The position numbers and the translations under genes are program-made. This document shows, piece by piece, positions 1 through 10,439 of a DNA stretch of 64,000 nucleotides. Every line of letters starts with the position of its first letter. Positions within the stretch are counted from its first letter, which is position 1. The stretch comes from Vandiemenella viatica (Eukaryota; Arthropoda; Insecta; Orthoptera; Morabidae). The notes below the pieces were generated by a model. The model saw only the letters and a program-made list of their open reading frames with translations. It did not search any database and had not been told where the DNA came from. The DNA lies in assembly GCA_031002005.1 (NCBI GenBank), contig CM061919.1, positions 226,236,739 through 226,300,738 on the forward strand. The letters run 5' to 3'.

Positions 1-131
1 GCAAATTAAGACTGGAGACAAAATAGAAGATATAAAGAAACAGTTGAGACTGAATGAAAAGAAGATTCAAGCAATTTTTTTATAAAGGTGAATAACACGC
101 CAATGCAATTGAACGATTGTTTTATTCTTTG

Positions 132-175
132 TGTCGTACGCGTTTCACTCTATTTCCAAAGCATCATCAGCGACA
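132..175 (-). ncRNA. Hammerhead-ribozyme-like motif, left arm of fold-back 1
   Basis: Read on the minus strand: stem I TGTCG, core CTGATGA, an extra T, stem II GCTTT with a six-base loop and AGAGT, then GAA, ACGCGT, the NUH position A, and CGACA closing stem I. This fits the consensus order CUGANGA, stem II, GAAA, stem III, UH. Stem III is a self-complementary ACGCGT with no loop, so folding would need two molecules. It is identical to the copy in the right arm. Activity is not shown. Confidence 0.6.
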
Positions 176-460
176 TTTGTTACTATTTTATTTTGTCCTC
201 ATTGTCAGGTTTAGCTTCTCTGTTTTTGTAGGATTCATTTTGATATCTTCTGATGATATGAAGCACTACACTGCACCGACCAGATTACACATTATCACTA
301 TTATTTACTGTCACTATTAAAACATGAAAAAGTAAACACCACGCAATGTTTTCCAAGTCCATAGAGTCTATGGAGTCGGTGCAGTGTAGTGCTTCATATC
401 GTCAGAAGATTCCAAAATGACTCTTACAAAAACAGAGAAGCTAACCCTGACCATCAGGAC

Positions 461-757
461 CATGGAGGAAGGAATATATGGAGACGAGATAACGCGAAAT
501 CCGTGAAACCTCGTGAAAAAACTGTGCCTGCGCGGCGGTCATCGTAGGAGTACCAAAACATTGGGCTGTTTGCACTGTGTCAGCTGCTGAGAATATTTCA
601 TTTTCTAATATTCTAAAGTTTTCTATAATGCCAAGTTGTGATGCATATGGTTGCACAAACAGACGAGATAGGAAAAAACCTGGGATAGCGTTTCATAAGT
701 AAGTCACATTGTAATTATCGTTCTTGGAGTATCTGACAGGCAACCGCAATATCCATG
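461..757 (+). mobile_element. Short P-element-like transposon with THAP first exon
   Basis: A 297-bp insertion in the right arm of fold-back 1. It is flanked by a perfect 8-bp duplication ATCAGGAC (453-460 and 758-765). Both ends begin CATGG when read inward, and 8-bp duplications with CATG-type ends are typical of the P superfamily. It encodes a THAP-like N-terminus at 628-698 followed directly by a splice donor. Only about 55 bases separate the donor from the right end, so the transposase body is missing. This looks like an internally deleted, non-autonomous derivative. The P assignment rests on ends, TSD length and the THAP exon together. Confidence 0.72.
628..698 (+). CDS. THAP-domain N-terminal exon (partial, transposon-derived)
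   Basis: The ATG at 628 opens a short reading frame beginning MPSCDAYGC, continuing with N, R and D/K-rich residues and ending GIAFHK. This matches the start of C2CH THAP zinc fingers (M-P-x-C-x-A-x-x-C-x-N, then G-x-x-FHxFP). The frame runs into a consensus donor GTAAGT at 699-704, consistent with a first exon. The remaining zinc ligands and all downstream exons are absent. A THAP domain would bind transposon-end DNA in P-type transposases. Alternatively it is a captured host THAP exon, which the 8-bp TSD of the surrounding element makes less likely. Confidence 0.65.
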
Positions 758-784
758 ATCAGGACAAAATAAAATAGTTACCTA

Positions 785-828
785 TGTCGCTGATGATGCT
801 TTGGAAATAGAGTGAAACGCGTACGACA
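785..828 (+). ncRNA. Hammerhead-ribozyme-like motif, right arm of fold-back 1
   Basis: Stem I is TGTCG (785-789) with CGACA (824-828). The core CTGATGA is at 790-796. Stem II is GCTTT (798-802) with AGAGT (809-813), including two G-T wobbles, around the loop GGAAAT. GAA is at 814-816, palindromic ACGCGT at 817-822 and the H17 position A at 823. One extra T (797) sits between the core and stem II. An AATAAAA signal follows within 10 bases. See the homologous motif at 2239-2278, which differs by compensatory changes. Confidence 0.65.
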
Positions 829-899
829 CAAAGAATAAAACAATCGTTCAATTGCATTGGCGTGTTATTCACCTTTATATATTTTTTAAAAAAAATTAA

Positions 900-1980
900 T
901 TAACTCGCAATTGAAGAAATGGCCCAGAATATCCAGTTGTTAAGATTCAAGCTGTCACTGATACTGGAGAAAACCAGCGAAGAGCAGTTTCGTTGGCTGA
1001 TATGGAACATCATCTGTGTCTTGTCATGGACTCCATATTCTCGTGACAGTGGAGGCATAAACAGTCCCAGAAATTGAAACGCTTGTAAAAAGAATGCAAG
1101 AAGATTGTCAAGAGAGAGAGAGAGAGAGATATCCCTTGCCATAGCTAGAAGCAAATGCCGAAAAGATGGAAAAAGGTTTATGGATTTCCCTGATAACGTC
1201 GTTAATACCTAGAAAATGATGAGACCGAGCCTATTTTAGAAAATTATTAGACGGAATCGGTACGCACAGAAAGATTGGATGAAGTAGTTGAGGAAAGCTC
1301 GCTATTCGTATCAGGCTCAGGAAATATTATATACATTCCTTCTATCAAAACTGCAGACCAACTCGGACACCAATTCGTTGGCACAGATTTGCAGAGTTGC
1401 TGGAAAGTTTAACCCACGTATCCAACCGCGAGCTAATAAACAAGATGTTTAGAAAGATTGGACAAGATGAGATAAAGATTAATCAAAGTGAGTGGGAAAA
1501 TTTTTGAAAATGTTTCGCGAAGCAGACGAGGTCATGTCGTCTCAAAGATATGTACAATGAATGTGACTCTTCTGTTCCGTTCTGAAATAATTGACATCCT
1601 GAATTCTGTCTTAGATGAAGAATTATTGATAAGGTTTTCGCTTAATCGCAGCATGGTGGCATAAACTGACAAACGATTCGCTGCCACAAGAACGGTCATA
1701 GTAGTATCACTTTTGGATTATCGTTTTGTGGGTCTCGAAGAAGGAGATACATATTTGGAGTCAATACGAAAGACCAGTACTTCCTTTCTTGCCTTATATA
1801 TCAAGGAAGTAATCACTGCCCTTAATGTGCCATAAACAAAAGAAGGTAGGGACCCTATTGCTTCCACAAACTCAATCAATGATACATCGTTGCTGCAAAA
1901 ACTATCGATGAAAGGTCGTGTATATGCCGATATTGGTTATCCGTCTGGATATTGTGGGCCATTTCCTCAATTGCGATAGG
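900..1980 (+). other. Unassigned stretch with weak coding-like character
   Basis: No long open frame. One frame is open from about 1350 to 1506 and reads plausibly as protein (including PIRWHRFAELLESLTHV) without a start codon, then stops. Another frame around 1590-1830 is open with one or two stops. I do not recognise either. A (GA)n microsatellite lies near 1112-1130. The stretch lies between two fold-back elements and may be transposon-derived; no function is proposed. Confidence 0.25.
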
Positions 1981-1982
1981 AT

Positions 1983-2331
1983 CAATTTTATGTATGATTG
2001 TAAACGCCAATGCAACTGAAAATGTTGTTTTCGCTTCATTTGCGAAGCATCACACAAACCTGCTAATCAGTGATGTACAGTAACTAACGTAAGACATCAG
2101 ATCTCAATGTATTACAGTGCTACGCAAATAATCGCTAAAATGCAATCAACATGTGTAATATATACTGCAGTTACAAACATAACTGATGCTAAAAGGCTGT
2201 ACAATTATAAGCATATGTGACCAAAGAAAAGTACAGAACCGCTGAAGATGCTTCGCAAATGAAGCGAAACGCGTTCGGAAAATAAAACAACAATTTCAAT
2301 TGCATTGGCGTTACAATCATTCATAAAATTG
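1983..2331. repeat. Fold-back element 2, related to fold-back 1
   Basis: The terminal inverted repeats share AACGCCAATGCAA, then TGTTGTTTT and CGCTTCATTTGCGAAGCAT in inverted orientation at the two ends. The outer sequence (AATAAAACAA, then CAATTGCATTGGCGT) matches fold-back 1, so the two belong to one superfamily. The left arm lacks the segment holding half the hammerhead motif, whereas the right arm has it intact. The interior of about 200 bp has no recognisable gene. Confidence 0.7.
2239..2278 (+). ncRNA. Hammerhead-ribozyme-like motif in fold-back 2
   Basis: Stem I is CCG (2239-2241) with CGG (2276-2278). The core CTGAAGA (2242-2248) fits CUGANGA. Stem II is a perfect GCTTC (2250-2254) with GAAGC (2261-2265) around the loop GCAAAT. 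GAA is at 2266-2268, palindromic ACGCGT at 2269-2274 and H17 is T2275. Compared with the motif at 785-828, a T-A pair becomes C-G in both stem I and stem II, so pairing is conserved while sequence changes. AATAAAACAA follows. Activity is untested. Confidence 0.65.
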
Positions 2332-2394
2332 TGACATTGTACCTTACCTTGAAATATTATTTAAATTGAGTCTAGGACACTTGCTGCTTACCAC

Positions 2395-3830
2395 AGGACT
2401 GGAAAAGTGTAATAGTAGTACCGGTACATAAGGGAGGGGTGAGAAATAGAGTTGAGAATTACAGGCCAATCAGTTTGACATCAGTGGTAGGTAAATTAAT
2501 GGAAAGATTGATATGCAACCACATCAGAAATATATGTGAGGAACGTAATTGGTTTTCAAGCAGGCAACATGGTTTCAGGCAAGGATATTCATGCGAATCT
2601 CAGTTGGTGGGATATATGCAAGATATTTCAGATGAAATGGACAAGGGAGGCCAAATTGATAGTGTAGCACTAGATCTGTCTAAGGCGTTTGACAGAGTAA
2701 GCCATAAAATGGTAGTAAATAAGGTAAAAACCATTGGAGTGGATAAGAAAGTCATTTGCTGGGTAGAAGAATTTTTAAAAGGTAGAAAACAGAAAGTTAG
2801 GGTAGGAAATGTAGTATCAAAAGAAGTGGAAGTAAAAATGGGTGTGCCACAGGGTAGCGTATTGGGACCATTGCTATTCATTATTCTAATGAATAATTGT
2901 GTTGATTGTTTACTATCTGAAATTAGATTGTTTACAGATTACATAATGCTGTATAAAAGAATCAAAACGATAGAGGATTGTAAACAGTTGCAGGGTGATC
3001 TGGACAGGATATCTAATTGGGTTGGTAAACATGGAATGAAGATAAATGCAAAGAAGAGTCAGTTTATTAGATACACAAATAAAAACAAAAGGTTAATTAT
3101 GAATATAAGGTGGGGAAAGAATTGCTTGCTGAAGACTTGAAATGCAAATATCTTGGAATTACTTTTGGTAACAAACTTAACTGGGCAGGACACATAGGAC
3201 AGGTGGTAGGAAAAGGTTTCAAAGTTCTGCACTTGTTGGAGAGAGTTATGAGGGGATGTACGAGAGAAGTCAAGGAATTGGGTTACAAAACTTTGGTCAG
3301 ATCGTTGCTCGAATATGGTAGTGTAGTATGGGACCCTCATTTTACGTATCAAATACAGGAGTTGGAGAGGGTGCAAAGAAGGGCTGCTAGATTTGTTTCT
3401 GGAAATTATCGCAGAATGCAATCAGTGACGGATATGATAAAGGAGCTGGAATGGGATTCATTGCAAGACAGGAGGAGGATGAGGAGGGTCATGGGAGTGT
3501 ACAGGGCATATACTGGCGATGAGGCATGGAAAGATATTGCAATAGGTATGAAAAGTAGTGCATGGAAGGGAAAAGATGACCACAAGCTGGCACTCGATTT
3601 TCAGGCACAAGGGTGTGGGAAGATTCTCTTTTTAGGTAAGGGTGTCAGGGATTGGAATGAGTTACAAGAGAAAAGATGAATAATTTACCGAAAACTTTGA
3701 AGGAATTTAAAGATAAAATTTGTAGAGGGCAAATGTAGGTGGGTGCAGGATAGGGGGAAGATGGGTGTGTAGGGAAATTGCCACCGGAGCCTGTGCTCCA
3801 TTGCAATCAAATTAAATTAAAAAAAATTAA
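2395..3830 (+). pseudogene. LINE-A copy 1: CR1/L2/Jockey-like reverse transcriptase, 5'-truncated
   Basis: The frame from 2439 gives reverse transcriptase motifs: NYRPISLTSVVGKLMER, QHGFRQGYSCESQL, LDLSKAFDRVSH and GVPQGSVLGPLLFIILMNN. The catalytic FADD/YADD box is degraded to FTDY near 2930. A frameshift near 3110 moves the rest into another frame, which continues to 3679 with KYLGITFG, LVRSLLEYGSVVWDP and VQRRAARFVSGNYR, typical of the RT thumb and C-terminal part. The endonuclease is missing. The 3' end (about 3720-3830) has CCGGAGCCTGTGCTCCATTG and an AATTAAATTAAA tail that marks all LINE-A copies in the window. A dead retroelement. Confidence 0.88.
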
Positions 3831-5539
3831 AGTTGATTGATTATCCGATCGATCAAGGAATGTTGGTGATATTGGTGGTATATCAGATCTTAAAGATGGA
3901 AATCTTTTAAGTTACTTAGACAGCAAAAAAAAATAAAATAAAGCCGTTCCTCGGTTTTTTGCCTCGTCATTACTTTTCTTTGTGTGCATTTTCTGTGGCT
4001 AGGTTAGTCATTTATGCGAAAAGGTCTAGGCTAAGCTCAGTTCGCTTAAATACAATTATCTTTATACTCGATTACTACAAAGAGTGCAAAAACTGCAAAA
4101 TTTTGAACATATAATTGAAACGTTACTTATTTTTTTCTTTTTGGTACTAATGATATATACAAAATATCATAAAATGTAAATATAAAAGTCACGCCGCCGA
4201 CGTTACGCCGCCGCCGGCTGAAAATGTTCGGCGCGCCGCCGCCGAGATTTTAGCAGGCGGCGCCCACCTCTAATCAGTACCAACTGGGCACCAGACAACC
4301 ACCACCAGGACTTAATTTAGAGAGCAACAATCTTCATCCCACCCATCCCCCTAACCTCCTACCTTTTCCCACAGAACCATCGCTCACCAGAGCCTATCTT
4401 TTTGTGGTTTGTAACTTCAAATTTAGCTTGATTTGTATTTTCAATTGTTTAAATTTTTTTTAAATTTTTTTTTCGCATATTTCTCAGGTTTTTTTTGGGG
4501 GGGGGGGCGCACATACTCCATTACTTAATGGGCAAATTAGGACCATCAGCTGACGTCTACCGCGCTTTCGCGACGGGTCCCTATGGACAGGTTTATTATC
4601 TATTTATTAGTATTTTCTAGGTTCTAGCTTGTGCCTCTCTACTCCTAGCCATGTTACACTGGCCTGGGGAGCTTACTCAGTTGGCTGCCGGCCTCCAACA
4701 TGCAGCCGCCTCGCTACTACTGAAGAAGAGCCATAGGCTCGAAAATTTTATTCTATGTGTGTACGTGTTTTTTTCCTTTTGCGTATCGACGCCGCAGGAA
4801 TCCTCTTCTATGGTAAGCGGTGGTTTTTCTCCTATCCAAATGTTTAATATATACATATATATAAAGGGGGTAATTAGATGACCAGGGGAATTGCCACTGG
4901 AGTGTTAGCGCCATCACAATTAAAATTAATAATAATAATAATATGGTGGTGTACAGAGGTGACCCTAGCAAATTTTTCAGGTGGTGCGAAATCTCATTGT
5001 GGTGCATAAGCGATTAAGGCAGACTGAAGGTAACATACATTTTTTACACCCTACTAAAATTATAAATGTAAAAAGTTTGTTTTCTTGGCTATTTTCTAGT
5101 GTTTCACGTCGATATGGGTGGATAGCTTAGATAAAATTTGGAGTAATGCATTGGCTATTTACTTTTATCCAGATCGAAATAGTTGTTTCCGTGGGATTCG
5201 AATATGAATGTGTTATGAATTCCAATTGAGCAAAGCCGAATTCAGAAAACAGTCTTTTTATATTAACAATTGGAACTTTGGGAAAGCAAAGTAAAGTGGG
5301 AGGAATTTGTCGGTAACCTGCATAAAAACCTAATATGGATACCTCCATCAGCAAAAAAATTGCAATTGATTTTTCAGTGTAACTATAGCGACAGCTAAAA
5401 CGTCTATTCCTAGAGGCTTTAGAAAAGAATATATCCCGTGCTGAAACGAAACATGCGAAATGCTATATGATGATTTCCAACAGAACGGGCGTGCAGAACC
5501 TGGACAATGCCCGCAAACTCAAATGGAATGATATGGTGT
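3831..5539. other. Gene-free stretch with repeat fragments
   Basis: No gene seen. It holds a GC-rich block (about 4187-4280) of CCGCCG-type sequence ending CCCACCTCTA, which resembles the end of a hAT-type element; no matching left end was found. A poly(G) run lies near 4499. A hammerhead-like hairpin is at 4720-4744. A fragment at 4884-4945 (GGGGAATTGCCACTGGAG, then an AAT repeat) resembles the LINE-A 3' tail. Confidence 0.4.
4720..4744 (+). ncRNA. Degenerate hammerhead-like hairpin
   Basis: CTGAAGA (4720-4726), one extra A, a perfect stem GAGCC (4728-4732) with GGCTC (4736-4740) around ATA, then GAAA (4741-4744). This has the same layout as the motifs at 785 and 2239. Stem I complementarity and a clear NUH site are lacking, so it is probably a decayed relative or a chance hairpin. 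Confidence 0.3.
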
Positions 5540-5837
5540 AAACCTTGAATTTAAAGAAGTCTAGCCAGAAAGCTAGGTGGAACCCCACATAACCCTCAAG
5601 CAAAGCATCAAGCAAGTCGACTTGCCAACATGTCTAGAGTGAGCTCCGATAAAGATCATACTCGAAAAGTGAAAAAAACAATTGTTCTATCTAAAAAGAA
5701 TGTACTCTGTCCCTACAAACCTCTCATCCCCCTGTCACCGATATAGAGGTCGGAAGGGCCATCAAACAAATGAAGAATGGGAAGGCTCCTGATTTGATGA
5801 AGTTCACCCGGAGCTCCTCACCCACTGTGGAAACATA

Positions 5838-5878
<41 letters not shown>

Positions 5879-7700
5879 GCCCGCTTATTTACTAACATAC
5901 TACAGACAAGTGTCATCCTTCCGGAGTTTAAATGGGAAAAGAATATAGCCATTCTCAAGCCTGGAAATAGCCCTGTTGTTCCAGAGAATTTTAGACCTAT
6001 TTTACTGCTAAGTACTACTTACAAGTTATTTGAAAGGATCATCTACAATAGAATCAGTCCAATTATTTACGCAAACCTCCCGGTTAAACAGGCAGGTTTT
6101 AGACCTGCAAGAAACTGCAGGATTCGAGAGACGATTGAAGACTGATGCTGTATTTTTTTTACCTTACCGAACGCAGCCTACGATACGGTGTTGCGAGAGG
6201 GCGTGGTATACAAACTGCTGAACATTTTTGAAGTGCAAAAAAATCACTTATCTGATCAATACCATGCTATCTGACCGAACTTTCCAGGTTGTCTCGATAA
6301 TAAGATAAGCATAGTAAGAAGAGTGAAATGGTCTGCCTCAAGGCTCAGTTCTTGCCCCACTTCTTTTTAATGTATATATTTCCGACATTCCTCAAACAGA
6401 ATCCAGACAATTCTATTTTGCTGACGATCTGGCAGTAGTACAACATTCCGATAACGTTCAGCAAATTGAAAATGGTTTAACAGCAGAATCCTGAGCAACT
6501 ATTTTAAGAAATGCCGTCTCGTACCAGTTCCAGCAAGACGGCAACTAGTGTCTTCCATCTGAACAATCGGGTGGCGAATCTATCGCTTGAAGTTCTTCTT
6601 GATGGCACTCCCCTCCAAAACAACCCCTTCCCCCAAGTATTTGGGAGTCGTAATGGACCGCACCTTGTCGTACGATAAACATCTAAAAAACCTTGCATCA
6701 AAAATAAGAACCAAAAATAAAATTCTGCACAGGGGCAGATGCAGGATTTTGCTTTGGGAGGGGCTTGACTGGACTTTGGTTTGGGCCTTGTGTATTCTGA
6801 ATCTGAGTACTGTTTATCAGTCTGGATGAATAACACCCACGTCAAAAAGATTGACACAGTTTTGAACCAGACAATGCGGATAATTAGTGGATGTATCAAG
6901 ACCACTCCACTATACTGGCTACCCATTTTGTGTAACATCGAACAGCCTACGATAAGACGACACAATCGCCTAATTACCCAATATAGGCCTACGAGTAATA
7001 TGATTTGTCCATAACTTGGATCTGCCCACCCACAACGACATGGAAAATCAATTTCAGAGACTTAAATCAAGAAGTCCAAGCATAAAAACTGCAAAACAGA
7101 TTATATCTGATAATTTTAACGGGAGAGAAGCATGGAAATTGAAGCGGATAGCCTCAGCCCTACCAGAATGGCACTCCCAGGGCCGGCGTTAGGGGGGGTT
7201 AAGCCGGGCAAAAGTACCCGGGGCCCGGACCACCAAGGGGGGTCCCGCCGGGTTGGGTACCACAATAAATAGAAATCAAACACAATTTTTAAAATCTTCA
7301 CCAATAATTTGAACATTTTTGTATTAAAATTTTCTGAATTTATCAAAATCAAAGTGTAAAGTAAAAATATATTTTTTTTGGGGGGGGGGGGGGCTAAGAT
7401 CGCTTACCCGGGGCCCGTGAATCCTAGCGCCGGCCCTGGGCACTCCCTGTTTTGACAGTCAACAGGCACTAAAGTCAAGACCTCGGCAGCTCCTAACAGA
7501 GTTAGGTCTGGTTATGGCAGATCTGCTTTAACTCTGTACCATGGGAATGAGAATTTTACCGAATTGCGACTGTGGTGAAGAAAAACAAACATCCGTTACG
7601 TGACCTTTGATTGCCCACTTCGCGCCTTCAGGGGATCACCGATAGACTTTATTAATATTTCAAATGAAGCTCTACTTTGGCTGCACCATGTTGATTTTGA
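5540..7700 (+). pseudogene. LINE-C: non-LTR retrotransposon reverse transcriptase relic
   Basis: Pieces of one RT protein appear in order but in different frames: NGKAPDL-like linker (about 5775), NFRPILLLSTTYKLFERII and VKQAGFRPARNC (5970-6120), a PQGSVLAP/ADDLAVV-like region (about 6335-6440), YLGVVMDRTLSYDKHL (6640-6690), and a C-terminal zinc-knuckle-like CDCGEE region near 7570 ending at about 7691. Many stops and shifts make it inactive. A 44-base poly(A) run (5831-5874) replaces part of the RT frame. A hAT MITE (7178-7438) is inserted with its own TSD, and a short CAGGGGCAGATGCAGG-like MITE end lies near 6730. Confidence 0.8.
7178..7438. mobile_element. hAT MITE, CAGGGCCGGCG family, perfect TSD
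   Basis: A 261-bp element with inverted ends CAGGGCCGGCGTTAG and CTAGCGCCGGCCCTG. It is flanked by the perfect 8-bp duplication GGCACTCC (7170-7177, 7439-7446). No coding capacity; it contains a poly(G) run. The 8-bp TSD and CAG...CTG ends identify the hAT superfamily. It is inserted into the LINE-C relic. The same family is at 30003-30189. Confidence 0.9.
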
Positions 7701-8716
7701 ATTTTAATTATAATTTAATATTACATTGTATTATTAATTTTTGTGCCATGGCCATAAGATAAATAATTCTGTTAACAATAACTCAAACTTCAGAAGATTA
7801 GTATAGGGATCTCAATGGTATGAATGAGAAACAACAGTATAAAAGTTTATTTATGCTACACGATGCTCACATAACGAGTACGTCAATTTACGTAGTTTTT
7901 AATAAAAATGTTTAAAAATGAGAAAATAAAATAACTAAAAGGCCTAATTTGCCAACTTCATCAATTTCGTTCTCCTTTAGAGATATGGTCATCAAAATTC
8001 TATGTGCTGTCTACACATTCGGAAATATATCCTGCCCAACATTTTGTTTCATAAATTATCGGCATAATTAGTACGTAAAACGGTTCTGCTGATTCAAACC
8101 CCATCGACAATAGTTTCAATTAGAAAGTTCCTCAGCCAATACACAATCCGATATGCCACACTTTTTGCATTAGTTAAACTCATTTCTAAATCTGCACAGG
8201 ATTATTCCAATTACAGTTCAGGATTGTTTTGATAATGAGTAAGAACGACACTATTATTTCATTAAATTCAGATAGTTGATTGAAATTGAGTGACTAGCGC
8301 GTTCTCAGTTGTACCAATTATATGCCTAAACACGTTCATTGCAAAAATTCCTCGGGAACTGTTGCCATCTAATCTACGGCCCTCTTACTCAAAAGAAAAT
8401 CTCATTTTTTTTCTTTTGGATCTGACTGGCTTAATAAAAGGATAGTCCCAGTCTGAGAACCAATTTCTGTAGTTGTTATCAGAGCAGACGAATAGCCCTG
8501 GTACTCTCTCTCAGTGCCGTAGCTAGCGTGGGTGACACCCGGGGCGGATATCGATGGTGTCACCCCTTGAAAACTTAAATTCAAGGTTATGTAAAATATA
8601 ATATCTTGTAAGTGTAAAATATGATATTAATAAAACATAATTAAATAAACATTTATTGTTATTCAAAAATAATAGTTTGTTAAAAAATGTAATATTAACA
8701 ATATTTAAAAGATATA

Positions 8717-8836
8717 CAAATAAAAAAAAAAAACAAGCTGCAAGCTCGTAAATCAAATCTTCAAAATTAACAATTTGAGTTACTTCATGTTCAATAGTCA
8801 ATATGGCACGATTTAGGCACGTGTTGCTCAGCGCTG
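8717..8836 (-). pseudogene. hAT transposase C-terminal remnant
   Basis: The minus strand reads LSNTCLNRAILTIEHEVTQ followed by IVNFEDLIYELA. This matches the final segment of hAT transposases, where ERLxxLAxLSIExE is followed by an acidic helix and FAxxKARK. Here the last basic residues are replaced by an A/T-rich run. Only about 35 codons remain, so it is a fragment. It lies at the correct end of the 8512-12584 element for a gene transcribed leftward. Confidence 0.6.
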
Positions 8837-9524
8837 ATCGAAAGTGGTTTTAGATTAATTTCAACTTGTCTGAAGATCGGGCCTCACTTGTCCGATACTG
8901 TCCCGTGCCATCACCGCACCGGACACGTTTCTTACTGTTGGCGCTAACTCAAGCGAAGTTTGTCCAAAGGACACGGCGTGTCGTCCGACACTCAGTCGCA
9001 TTGGATTGGTTTATGTATAGACTTGATGGATGTGGAGAAGCGCATAAAGGGAGTCCGGAAAATTCCCTTCCTTACGACCAAATGTTGTTTCGATGTTATT
9101 GTTTTCCTTAAAAAAGTGCCTTTTTTTCATCAACCTATTTTCCATGTTCATCAGATGTTCCTAAAATGTAGGAATATAGGGAAAAAATAAAATAAAAAAA
9201 ATATCAAAGCTTTGCCAAGGTTGAAGATTAATTTTAAGACCCACAAAAATTTGCAGCCGAGATCCACATTTGTAACGGGGACCTCCCACACCCTAAATCG
9301 CACGCCGTAACCATCTCAGTCACCAGACTAATCTACAAATACCGAAAAATGTATATTCAAACACAAAAAAGTAGATTCGTGTTTTAGGATAGCAAAAATA
9401 GATGGTATAGAAAAAGACTGTTCATTTTATCATCTTTGAAAACTTATTTTTCATTACACCTACATTCGGTCTGGCGACTCAAATGGTTACTGCTTGCGAT
9501 TTGGGTACTGAACGCCCCGGCATT

Positions 9525-9720
9525 AAAATTGAATTTTACCTCTGGCAAAGCTTTTATCTGTTAATGCGAAGATTCTAGGGACACTCCGTGGTTCGAATTC
9601 CACGTTAATCTGTAGGTATCCTTTTCAAGTTAATAGGTGACTACGATATAGGCGAACAGAGAGTTTCCCAATAAGAAACTCTGTGACTAGAACTTTGAAA
9701 GGTATTTTTACTATACAAAA
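9525..9720 (+). repeat. SINE-B fragment
   Basis: ACCTCTGGCA, then GGTTCGAATTCCACGTTAATCTGTAGGT-like sequence, matches the body of the SINE-B copies at 16078 and 21300. The tRNA-like head is missing. Confidence 0.5.
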
Positions 9721-10439
9721 TCTTTACCATTTATATTTAAATTAAAATATGTTGTAATCTCGTTCTTTACTAACAAAAAATATTGAGTGAATCGAAAAGA
9801 ACCTCAAACAAAATAAAGACGTCAAGTGCGAAGTGATTGACATTTCATTGTGATTGCGTTGAAACACTAGAATCTTTCATTCCGGTACAGTCTGGTGATG
9901 ATTTGTTAATACTGCGTTGGGATACTATTTTTTTTTCCATAAAAGATCAACCAGTTAGGTGATAACGTGATTCAGGTAAAAAGTATTTTAATGAGCAAAA
10001 CACAGAACTCTTTAAATAAGTAGGGTTATAACCTACCTGTCGTCACCAATGCTGATTCCCTGAAACTATCGCTTGAAAACGTTAAAGGAGACTAAAGACC
10101 TGGTAGGGACATGGGCGAGCTAAGGAAAGGTGTGGACGTGAGGGTTGGAGCCGTCACTCGGCCGGCTGTCGTTGCAGTGACGGTACAGACCAGTAAAGCA
10201 AAGTACAGCTCGACCTTTCACGTAGCAATTGATACACAGACTGACACAAATTAAAATCCCAACCCCCAGACGGTGTTGTGATAAATGAATGAAATTTGGT
10301 CCCAAGTATCCCCACATGAAGATTATTAAATGATTAAATATTGAAAGTTTTCAATGTAATAGTGTGAGAATTACGGGGCTATTTATTATGTAAATTGCTA
10401 TGTGTGGTTTTTTGGCGTATAAGTGGCGAACAGTGTGGT

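Larger units (their letters stand above)
79..882. repeat. Fold-back element 1 with hammerhead-like motifs in both arms
   Basis: The left arm (about 79-290) and right arm (about 373-882) are inverted copies. The outer parts read the same on opposite strands, including GCCAATGCAATTGAA, an AATAAAA signal and CGTACGCGTTTC. The inner parts share GCACTACACTGCACCGAC. The right arm is split by a 297-bp insertion at 461-757 with an 8-bp target duplication; without it the arms align throughout. Each arm carries a hammerhead-like motif pointing outward, followed by AATAAAA. I infer a terminal-repeat dimer, possibly derived from a Penelope-like element, because such elements are known to carry hammerheads. 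No coding sequence of its own is visible. Confidence 0.8.
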
